From positions 1 through 21,741 of the IMG/VR virus record IMGVR_UViG_3300035659_001673: a stretch of 21,741 nucleotides of DNA; one strand, given 5' to 3'. The position numbers were made by a program, and so were the translations under genes. Below are positions 1 through 5,839 of this stretch, in pieces. Each line of letters opens with the position of its first letter. Position 1 is the first letter of the stretch. This stretch comes from a virus. Under the pieces are notes generated by a model. The model saw only the letters and a program-made list of their open reading frames with translations. It had not been told where the DNA came from and ran no database searches.

Positions 1-1034
1 GTATGTGCATTGACAACACGAACGGTGTAGTTGTTGTTGCACCAGACAACATCATCACAGGTATCATCTTAAGGGATACATGGTTGCCTGCAGCTAGTTT
101 GGGAGTGAAGACTGCTGTACTTCGTCCAGGTAGTCACAGCATCATCAATGCTGATGCACTGCCATTGCATACCTTGACGGGTGATCCCGACATTGTGGTC
201 ACAGATCTTATCACGGACTTGCAAGCATCGGGTTACTTTGTACGGCGTGAGCCAATTCAACAGACGACACAAGGTCGAATGGAAACACTCGGCGCTGAAG
301 GTGAAGGAAACGGGCAAGCACCTCCCCCAGTTGACAAAGTGCCTCCGGTCGTGCCTCCGAAAGAAGAAGTGCCTCCAGTTGACGAGACTCCGCCGCCGGC
401 GGAAGAGACGGAAGTTGAACCTCCGATCGCAGGTGAAGTTGAACCTCCCGCAGGCGGAGTTGATAACACCTTGCCACCAAGTGAAGAAGTCGCACCTCCC
501 GCAGGCGAAATCGATAACACACTTCCGCCGGTTGACGAGACTGTGCCTCCGCCGGAAGGACAAGTTGAACCTCCCGCAGGCGGAGTTGATAACACCTTGC
601 CACCAAGTGAAGAAGTCGCACCTCCCGCAGGCGAAATCGATAACACACTTCCGCCGGTTGACGAGACTGTGCCTCCGCCGGAAGGACAAGTTGATAACAC
701 ACTTCCACCGACGGACATCGAAGATGCAGTGGTCGGACAACCGATTGAACTGCCACCGGGCTTCAAGTTGGACTTGCCACCTGGTGTGAAGTTGCCGACG
801 GCAAAGCCTGGTCAACCGATCGTTATTCCGCCGCACACGAAGATCACAATTCCGCCGGACTTGGAGTTCCCCGAGGGTTTAGGTTTGGCTCCAGGGCAAC
901 ACCCAGTGCTTCCGCCAGGCACAACGATCAAGCTACCAGGCAATGCGAAGCCCAGCCAGGGTCAGAAGCCAACGTTACCTGTAGGCACGGAGTTGACGCT
1001 CCCAGCAACAAAGCCGAAGCCAAAGAAGAAGTAG
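1..1034 (+). CDS. Decoration-protein-like head protein with proline-rich repeat arm (5' partial)
   Basis: Probable capsid decoration protein with a long surface arm. An in-frame ATG lies at 3, but translation there starts in the middle of a domain. The core TGIILRD...VLRPG...GYFVRREP (about residues 19-84) aligns with the C-terminal halves of the next two proteins, which have roughly 60 more residues in front. I therefore read the gene as entering from outside the window. Residues about 100-235 are Pro/Glu/Val-rich and contain a perfectly repeated 42-residue unit. Residues about 235-335 hold about four degenerate repeats of the type PxxLPPGxxLxLP, and the protein ends in a Lys-rich tail (KPKPKKK). 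It precedes two paralogues and the major capsid gene, the expected place for decoration proteins. Seen: repeats and shared core. Inferred: capsid display. It could instead be a head fibre. Confidence 0.6.
   Translation, partial: MCIDNTNGVVVVAPDNIITGIILRDTWLPAASLGVKTAVLRPGSHSIINADALPLHTLTGDPDIVVTDLITDLQASGYFVRREPIQQTTQGRMETLGAEGEGNGQAPPPVDKVPPVVPPKEEVPPVDETPPPAEETEVEPPIAGEVEPPAGGVDNTLPPSEEVAPPAGEIDNTLPPVDETVPPPEGQVEPPAGGVDNTLPPSEEVAPPAGEIDNTLPPVDETVPPPEGQVDNTLPPTDIEDAVVGQPIELPPGFKLDLPPGVKLPTAKPGQPIVIPPHTKITIPPDLEFPEGLGLAPGQHPVLPPGTTIKLPGNAKPSQGQKPTLPVGTELTLPATKPKPKKK
436..694 (+). repeat. Perfect tandem duplication, 126-bp period (42 codons)
   Basis: Bases 436-568 are repeated without a mismatch at 562-694, so the period is 126 bp and the reading frame is kept. 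Each 42-residue unit has two related halves, PPAGGVDNTLPPSEEV and PPAGEIDNTLPPVDETV, showing an older duplication inside a recent one. A further partial half-unit follows at 690. The lack of any synonymous difference points to recent expansion or gene conversion. An assembly artefact is possible but would have to be exactly in frame. Confidence 0.95.
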
Positions 1035-1040
1035 TGACGT

Positions 1041-1460
1041 ATGCCGGCCGGAATTAAATTCGACGAGCCTGCAACAATCCCAAGTGGGCAGCACAATAAA
1101 TGGTCATATACTGACCTGACAGGTGCTCCTTGGTTAGTTGAGTCGTATCCGCAAGAATACAATCGCGAAGGACAAACGATCAATGTGCCAGACGTGCTTA
1201 TATTGCCGTCAGGTACACCCTTGCTAAACTTTTCACCGTTGCAGGCGAAAGACATTGCACTTTGCACTGGTTTACTTTTAGATGACCTCATTGCATGGTG
1301 CTTCCCAATCAGTGGGCCAAACTATGTTGGTGTTCTTGTGCGGGGGCGCAACACCATTAGTATGGCTTTTTTGCCTGACAGTGACTGGAAGGGTGTGAAA
1401 TACGACAAGGTTGCATGGGCCGCACGACTTGAAGCACTTGGATACAGAGCACTATTATGA
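1041..1460 (+). CDS. Decoration-protein-like head protein, paralogue 2
   Basis: A 139-aa protein, probably a capsid-stabilising decoration protein of the lambda gpD type. The C-terminal half has the pattern TGLLLDD, then VLVRG with a following ISMAFLP, then an amphipathic end LEALGYRALL. The same series of elements occurs in the genes on both sides. gpD-like proteins typically have a beta-rich core with a G-x-L-x-x-D step followed by a short strand ending in RG, which is the basis of the call. The start is 6 bp after the previous stop with no clear ribosome site, so coupled translation is likely. Its stop overlaps the next start (ATGA). There is no signal peptide or membrane segment. The family assignment is by pattern only. 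Confidence 0.55.
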   Translation: MPAGIKFDEPATIPSGQHNKWSYTDLTGAPWLVESYPQEYNREGQTINVPDVLILPSGTPLLNFSPLQAKDIALCTGLLLDDLIAWCFPISGPNYVGVLVRGRNTISMAFLPDSDWKGVKYDKVAWAARLEALGYRALL

Positions 1461-1918
1461 CCGTAAAACCTCTCAATGCACGTCCGAATGATCCCGTCGA
1501 TGGCGGTAGCATATTCATACAGTTGCTGCCGAATGCGGACTATTGCATCGAGTCGAAGAAAGTCATTAGTTTTGCAGGTTCACCGATGCCAAAAATTCCG
1601 GCAGGGTATCCGATCTTGCTAAACGGAACACTCGCATCCGCTGCAGTCATCGCAGGTGTGACAGGCAACTTGCTCAGGTTCGTGATGAACGATGTTGATG
1701 TTTACGATGACGGGTTGGGTGGTCAAGTGCTTGGCAACATTCCGATCGTTTGTCGTGGACCATGCATTGTCAACTTCAGTATGATGCCCACAACAGATTA
1801 TGCTGGTGTGGCATTTGACATGATTCAAATGTTTGTGCAGATGGCTTTCTTTGGTTTTCGATTAGTACGAGAACCAACGCAAATGTCGAACGCACCACTT
1901 GCAGTTGGCGAAAACTAA
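1457..1918 (+). CDS. Decoration-protein-like head protein, paralogue 3
   Basis: A 153-aa protein and the third tandem member of the set. Visible elements are IPAGYPILLNG (about residues 47-57), TGNLLRFVMNDVDVYDDG (about 70-87), VCRGPCIVNFSMMP and the end FGFRLVREP. That last motif matches GYFVRREP in the first gene more closely than the end of the second gene does. Gly-Asp-rich turns and short beta stretches fit a decoration protein of the lambda gpD fold. The gene starts inside the previous stop (ATGA) and ends 37 bp before the major capsid gene. Why the phage needs three versions is unknown. They may occupy different capsid sites or form mixed trimers. Confidence 0.55.
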   Translation: MTVKPLNARPNDPVDGGSIFIQLLPNADYCIESKKVISFAGSPMPKIPAGYPILLNGTLASAAVIAGVTGNLLRFVMNDVDVYDDGLGGQVLGNIPIVCRGPCIVNFSMMPTTDYAGVAFDMIQMFVQMAFFGFRLVREPTQMSNAPLAVGEN

Positions 1919-1941
1919 AACAAGTAACGTGTTTCTTTACT

Positions 1942-1946
1942 AGGAG
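1942..1946 (+). promoter_or_regulatory. Strong ribosome binding site of the major capsid gene
   Basis: AGGAG lies 9 nt before the ATG at 1956. It is one of the best-placed Shine-Dalgarno sites in the window, as expected for the most highly made virion protein. Confidence 0.8.
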
Positions 1947-1955
1947 AGTCCAGCT

Positions 1956-3065
1956 ATGCCTATGCTCGACGTGTTCAAGTCCGACGTTTATGGGGTAGTT
2001 TCGTTAACTGCCGCCGTAAATAAACTGCCGTACGTGCCGTCGCGCCTCGGCCAGTTGAATATCTTCAAAAAGAAGGGTGTCACGACCACAAGCATCGTCG
2101 TTGAGGAAGAGCGTGGAAAGCTCTTCGTCGTTCCGACCGCCGCTCGTGGTTCCAATCCCAACGTGTATGGTGGCAAGAAGCGCCAAGCACGTTCGTTCGT
2201 TGTGCCTCACGTTCCCTTGATTGGTAACGTGTTCGCCGACGACGTGCAGAACATTCGTGCTTTCGGTTCGGAGACCGAAGTCGAAGCTGTCGCCGGCTTG
2301 GTCAACGACAAGTTGTCCGGCATGCGTCAAGCCATGGAGACGACCCAAGAATGGATGCGCATTGGTGCGTTGAACGGCAAGGTGCTCGATGCTGACCTCA
2401 CGGTCATCTACGATTGGTTCGCCGAGTTTGGTATCGCGAAGCCGACCATCACGCTTGACTTCACGGCAAACACCACGCGCGCGGTTAAGACCATGTGCAA
2501 TAACGTTCGTCGTATGATCGAGGATGCCCTTGGTATGTCGACCTACACTGGCATTCGTGCCATCTGCGGTTCGACCATTTACGATGCTATCTCCGGTTCG
2601 ACGGAAGTCAACCATGCGTACTTCCGCAAAGACGACTCGTCGTTCTTGCGCGCTTCCCATGTGCGTGGCGAGTTCGAGTACGGTGGTGTGAACTTCGAAG
2701 AGTACCGTGGTAAGATCGGTACGGCATTCAATGGTGACGGTTCGTTTATTCCTCCGACGCACATCTATTTCTACCCGGAAGGAACGTCGGACATCTTCCT
2801 CGAGAATTACGCTCCCGCGAACTTCATCGAGACCGTCAACACCATGGGCAAGGCAGTATATGCCAAGCAACGCCCGATGGATTGGGACATGGGAATTGAA
2901 CTGCATGTGCAGTCGAATCCTTTGCTCGTTTGCACCCGACCGGGTGTGTTGGTTGAATGCACGGCAATCACGGGAACGCCGTTGTCCATGAACCAATCCG
3001 AAACGTCGGAGAATCCTCCGGACCTGAGTAATCCGGAACACGTCGAAGAGGGCGCTGGTCAATAG
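1956..3065 (+). CDS. Major capsid protein, lambda gpE type
   Basis: A 369-aa protein that forms the icosahedral shell. The N-terminal half has features I recognise from the phage major capsid protein E family: a short N-terminal segment leading into LTAAVNKLPYVPSRLG, a strand series with EEERGKLFVVP, and the stretch RSFVVPHVPLIGNVFADDVQNIRAFG. Gln/Arg-rich helices (about residues 110-140) and a WMRIGALNG segment follow. The length is close to that of lambda gpE (about 340 aa). The AGGAG site fixes the start. Decoration-like genes lie directly upstream and a terminator follows. Codon choice is shifted toward C-ending codons (nearly all Phe is TTC) compared with neighbours, consistent with very high expression. 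The C-terminal 25 residues are acidic and look disordered. Confidence 0.88.
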   Translation: MPMLDVFKSDVYGVVSLTAAVNKLPYVPSRLGQLNIFKKKGVTTTSIVVEEERGKLFVVPTAARGSNPNVYGGKKRQARSFVVPHVPLIGNVFADDVQNIRAFGSETEVEAVAGLVNDKLSGMRQAMETTQEWMRIGALNGKVLDADLTVIYDWFAEFGIAKPTITLDFTANTTRAVKTMCNNVRRMIEDALGMSTYTGIRAICGSTIYDAISGSTEVNHAYFRKDDSSFLRASHVRGEFEYGGVNFEEYRGKIGTAFNGDGSFIPPTHIYFYPEGTSDIFLENYAPANFIETVNTMGKAVYAKQRPMDWDMGIELHVQSNPLLVCTRPGVLVECTAITGTPLSMNQSETSENPPDLSNPEHVEEGAGQ

Positions 3066-3078
3066 CACAACGTTGAAT

Positions 3079-3098
3079 CAACACTCCGCCAGGTGTTG
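3079..3098 (+). other. Small hairpin after the capsid gene
   Basis: CAACAC (3079-3084) can pair with GTGTTG (3093-3098) around an 8-nt loop. It lies between the capsid stop and the terminator. It may protect the 3' end of the capsid mRNA or have no function. Confidence 0.35.
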
Positions 3099-3110
3099 TC
3101 ATCGGTGCCA

Positions 3111-3153
3111 CCCCGCTGTGCAGTCTGAAAAGATTTGTGCAGCGGGGTTTTTT
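3111..3153 (+). terminator. Rho-independent terminator downstream of the major capsid gene
   Basis: CCCCGCTG (3111-3118) pairs perfectly with CAGCGGGG (3140-3147) and is followed at once by six T residues (3148-3153). The 21-nt loop is long. It lies between the capsid gene and the first connector gene. Since no promoter is evident before 3174, it probably lowers rather than abolishes transcription of the tail genes. Confidence 0.85.
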
Positions 3154-3173
3154 AGGTAGAGGACCAAGTTGTC

Positions 3174-3686
3174 ATGGCTGTAACTGTTGAATTGAAATTG
3201 ACTGGGCTTAGTTTATTCAGTCGATTGACTTCAACGAACAGTCCAGTCGTTATGAAGATCTTGAAGCAATGGGGTTTCTTGTATCGTGCATGGGCGATGA
3301 ATCGCTTCGATGTGTACAGCAAAGGTGGAGGTGATTGGCCAGCCCTTAAACCCGCAACAATTCGTAGACGGCGTGGGAAGGGACAAAATGTTGCTATTCT
3401 GCGTGACACCGGCTTATTGTTCATGGTACTTCAACCTGCTTTTCAAAGTACGGCAGGTGCGGTCCAGCAGTTTGGTGATTTTTCAGTAACTGTTGGATAC
3501 GGTGGTGGAGCACCACACGGAACTAGCAAAACAACAATCGCGGATATTGCTTCGTTCCATAATTTTGGAATGGGACATAATCCGAAAAGAGAAATTATTG
3601 CAACGCCTGATCCTGCACTGCTGAAGAAAATGACGGATGTTGCAAACAAAGACTTAGGTGAAGCAGCGCATGTCACCAACCCCTAA
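3174..3686 (+). CDS. Virion morphogenesis / tail completion protein (gp10/gpS-like)
   Basis: A 170-aa protein that probably acts at the head-tail junction. It carries the hallmark series of the phage virion morphogenesis and HK97 gp10-like families: WPALKPATIRRRRGKG (about residues 55-70), then ILRDTGLL (about 75-82), then a short strand and a segment ASFHNFGMGHNPKRE. In relatives the last segment is a YxxxHxxG...PxRPFL-type motif. Here the PxRP portion is altered to NPKREIIATP. A good ribosome site, AGAGGA (3158-3163), lies 10 nt before the ATG. The gene is in the position of lambda Z. The next gene starts inside it. Confidence 0.72.
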   Translation: MAVTVELKLTGLSLFSRLTSTNSPVVMKILKQWGFLYRAWAMNRFDVYSKGGGDWPALKPATIRRRRGKGQNVAILRDTGLLFMVLQPAFQSTAGAVQQFGDFSVTVGYGGGAPHGTSKTTIADIASFHNFGMGHNPKREIIATPDPALLKKMTDVANKDLGEAAHVTNP

Positions 3687-4212
3687 TCCACCAAGCGCTG
3701 ATCCATTCACATTGGTGTTCAATGAGTTGTGGTCTCTTGCAGAAGCGAGTGTACCACTTACCGCACTGGTTAAGCCCGGCAACTTAATAAAGTACAACAA
3801 GGCGCAAGACCGTTCACCAATCAAGGAAGAGATTGCAGTTGCAGATATGCCTGAGTTGTTGCTGACTAGTGTCGGCACCTCAGACATCAAATCGCATAGC
3901 AGTTCTTGTGGCTCAGGCATCACACGACAATATCAATGGCTGCTGACAACTGGCGACTTTCGAATCAACTTCAAATTGTATCCCGTGCAGTGGGCATTGT
4001 TTGCGGCAGTTATCGCAGGTGAGTCGGCGATTGCAGCACTCAAATGGAACAACAAACCATTTGTAACACGGATGATGTGGTCAGGACTTAGCGAAGGATT
4101 AAGCAACGCTGAGTTGAATCGAGGCATCAAAGGTTGGTCATCACTGTGGACGTTTCAAATTGAAATGAACTTCACGACTGCGGACTTGCTCCGCTTTACG
4201 CAAGGAATTTAA
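3670..4212 (+). CDS. Candidate tail terminator protein (lambda U position)
   Basis: An unrecognised 180-aa protein. I chose ATG 3670 rather than the in-frame GTG at 3658, because the AGGTGA-like sequence at 3656-3661 would overlap the GTG but sits about 8 nt before the ATG. It overlaps the preceding gene by 17 bp. The protein has an N-terminal helix (FTLVFNELWSLAEASVPLTALV), a Cys/Ser-rich turn (SHSSSCGSG) and a C-terminal segment with alternating hydrophobic residues (WSSLWTFQIEMNFTTADLL). An N-terminal helix followed by strands fits the small tail terminators. Synteny supports this: it lies between the Z-like protein and the tail tube, as U does in lambda. The function is inferred from position only. 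Confidence 0.45.
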   Translation: MSPTPNPPSADPFTLVFNELWSLAEASVPLTALVKPGNLIKYNKAQDRSPIKEEIAVADMPELLLTSVGTSDIKSHSSSCGSGITRQYQWLLTTGDFRINFKLYPVQWALFAAVIAGESAIAALKWNNKPFVTRMMWSGLSEGLSNAELNRGIKGWSSLWTFQIEMNFTTADLLRFTQGI

Positions 4213-4215
4213 GCT

Positions 4216-5166
4216 ATGCCTCTTTCTGCCACATGCCCAATGTCCGGCCAACATGGTGCAGTTAGCTTCAAAGGTGCGCCACTTTCTACCATTCGCAATT
4301 GGCAGACGTCAATCACGAGTGAGTTGAAAACATTCGTGGCATCCAATACCAAGGGTGGTACTGGTCGACGACCAGGCATCTTCGATTGGAACGGCACCTT
4401 CGGGCAGTATGGTGGTGTGCCTGTCGCTTTGCCTGGAGATGCCGGAGCATTCATCGGGTATCCTGGCCCGGAAGATGGCATTGTTGGTTCGTCTGGTCCT
4501 TGCGCAGAAGGCCCAGCGATGATCCAACAACTGTCAACCACTTGGAACTGGGTGACAGATGAAATTGTATCGACCGTGTATAACATGGTCGGAACAGGTC
4601 CATTGATTGCCAACTCTGCATTGGTACAAGATGCATCCACTCCGAACACCACGCGATCGTCTGCGTGTGCACCTTGGCAGTTTACTCCAGTTGGTGGTGC
4701 GGTGCAGTCGCCGTGCATTCAACAAGCAACACTCAATGTGCTCGTGAACTTGAAAGAATTTGCGAACAGTTGCACAGGTGGTTTCAAATCACGCACGACC
4801 GGCGTGATCGACTGGAATCTGTCTTTGACATTGGACGAAGCGGACGTCACCAAACTTGTCGGCATGACACCTGGTGTATTCTGTGCGATCAAAGCATTCG
4901 TCAATCCCACGTTGTTCTGGCAGTTGAACTATGGTCTCATTGGAGACTTCTCGAATTACAACGTGAACATCGAGACAGGCGACATCATCACTTACAACGT
5001 GAACTTCAGTATGGCATCTGACAATGGTGCGGCTGTGCCAGTTGCTGGAGCTATCACAGCACCTGGTGGCGTGGCATACTGGCCGGCTTCAGGAGCGATC
5101 GTTGCTGAAGGTGCAGAAGAAGAGCTAGTCGACACCGAAGGAGTTCCAATTACCGAAGAAGAGTAA
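4216..5166 (+). CDS. Major tail tube protein with internal duplication
   Basis: A 316-aa protein that probably stacks into the inner tube of the tail. Two halves align. Residues about 27-62 contain NWQTSITSELKTFVASNT, then RRPGIFDWNGTF. Residues about 174-204 contain NVLVNLKEFANSCTGG, then RTTGVIDWNLSL. Each half also ends in a similar strand pair: residues 110-130 with DEIVSTVYNMVG, and 249-266 with GDIITYNVNFS. The G-[IV]-x-DW step resembles that of major tail protein families. The last 25 residues are acidic. The ribosome site AAGGAA lies 8 nt upstream. The gene comes just before the frameshifting chaperone, the usual place for the tube gene. The duplication suggests fewer subunits per ring (see findings). 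Confidence 0.68.
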   Translation: MPLSATCPMSGQHGAVSFKGAPLSTIRNWQTSITSELKTFVASNTKGGTGRRPGIFDWNGTFGQYGGVPVALPGDAGAFIGYPGPEDGIVGSSGPCAEGPAMIQQLSTTWNWVTDEIVSTVYNMVGTGPLIANSALVQDASTPNTTRSSACAPWQFTPVGGAVQSPCIQQATLNVLVNLKEFANSCTGGFKSRTTGVIDWNLSLTLDEADVTKLVGMTPGVFCAIKAFVNPTLFWQLNYGLIGDFSNYNVNIETGDIITYNVNFSMASDNGAAVPVAGAITAPGGVAYWPASGAIVAEGAEEELVDTEGVPITEEE

Positions 5167-5177
5167 AGGAAACAGGC

Positions 5178-5648
5178 ATGACCGCGAAGATAACAGGCGC
5201 GTCCGTACCGATCAAGTTTACAGATGGAACGATTTACCAGTTCTCGCCGTTAAGCGACAAAGACCTCGATGAGCTCGATGAGTGGTTGCAGTTCAAAATT
5301 ATTGATGTTGCACGACGTTCACTCTCTGCAGGTGCGACACAAGAAGAACGTGATGAGACTCTAAGAATAGCTCAACGAGAAGCTTGCACCGTTACATTTC
5401 TTTCGCCGCGTGGTGTAGAGATAATGGCAACGCTTGCAGGCATGACACATCTTTGCTATGTCTCATTGCGGAAGCTGCAACCAGATCTAACCGAAGAGTT
5501 TCTTGCGCCCATTGTGCGCGATCCGCGGAATCTGCGGATTATCAACGAGACGTTCTCTCACACGAACCACGTTCCTCAAAAGGTTAAAAAACCAGGAGCA
5601 AAGGTAAGCTCAAAAAAAGCGCGACACCACCCGAAGACCCGTCCGTAA
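5178..5648 (+). CDS. Tail assembly chaperone, short form (gpG-like)
   Basis: A 156-aa protein that is probably the short form of the tail assembly chaperone, which coats the tape measure protein during tail assembly. It has an N-terminal strand region (VPIKFTDGTIYQFSPLS), an amphipathic helical body with DLDELDEWLQFKI, and a highly basic, Lys/His-rich end. It lies between the tail tube and tape measure genes, which is diagnostic for this function. Near its 3' end the mRNA contains AAAAAAA in the frame A AAA AAA. A -1 slip there gives the longer product described separately. The AAAGGA ribosome site is 7 nt before the ATG. It is not homologous at sight to lambda gpG, so the call rests on position plus the frameshift arrangement. 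Confidence 0.72.
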   Translation: MTAKITGASVPIKFTDGTIYQFSPLSDKDLDELDEWLQFKIIDVARRSLSAGATQEERDETLRIAQREACTVTFLSPRGVEIMATLAGMTHLCYVSLRKLQPDLTEEFLAPIVRDPRNLRIINETFSHTNHVPQKVKKPGAKVSSKKARHHPKTRP

Positions 5649-5839
5649 CAAAGCTTCGAGTGTACCAAGGACTTGCCAAACTGTATCATTGGACACCTGA
5701 GCAGATTGCCGACATGACACGTTACCAGCAAATGGTTATGCTTGGTGATGTTGGTGATGAAAAGCAAGTCGAAGGCACTATGACGTTCAACACCCTAGCT
5801 GAGCTCGATGCTTGGCGAAAATCTAAAGGCTTAAAATGA
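5178..5839 (+). CDS. Tail assembly chaperone, -1 frameshift long form (gpGT-like)
   Basis: Join of 5178-5618 with 5618-5839: 147 residues of the short form followed by 73 new residues. After the slip on AAAAAAA (5612-5618) the new frame reads SATPPEDPSV, then LAKLYHWTPEQIADMTRYQQM, and ends in WRKSKGLK with TGA at 5837-5839. The WTPEQIxxMT motif is typical of gpT-like C-terminal extensions. The -1 frame is closed by TAA at 5585-5587, so the shift must occur downstream of that and before the zero-frame stop at 5646. No conventional start fits the extension. It ends in an ATGA overlap with the tape measure gene. In lambda the ratio of the two products matters for tail assembly. Confidence 0.8.
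5612..5618 (+). promoter_or_regulatory. -1 ribosomal frameshift slippery heptamer
   Basis: Seven A residues are read as TCA AAA AAA GCG in the zero frame, giving A_AAA_AAA. Both Lys tRNAs can re-pair perfectly one base back. AGGAG (5594-5598) and AAGG (5601-5604) upstream resemble Shine-Dalgarno sequences that stimulate shifting in dnaX-type sites. Downstream, CGAAG (5632-5636) can pair with CTTCG (5654-5658), a weak candidate stimulator. Confidence 0.85.

Noticed and set aside
436-694. CRISPR array
   Set aside because: The repeats are directly adjacent, in frame and 126 bp long, with no spacers. They encode a protein repeat.
69-836. Long open frames on both strands through the proline-rich repeat region
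   Set aside because: They are by-products of the repeated, stop-poor sequence. They lack plausible protein composition and ribosome sites, and the + frame continues into a coherent protein.
2004-3068. A 354-codon minus-strand open frame opposite the capsid gene
   Set aside because: It mirrors the C-rich codon positions of the capsid gene. The + strand product is a recognisable capsid protein with a strong ribosome site.
5583-5591. GTT AAA AAA as an alternative slippery site
   Set aside because: The base before AA is T and does not fit X_XXY_YYZ in this frame; A_AAA_AAA at 5612 fits perfectly.
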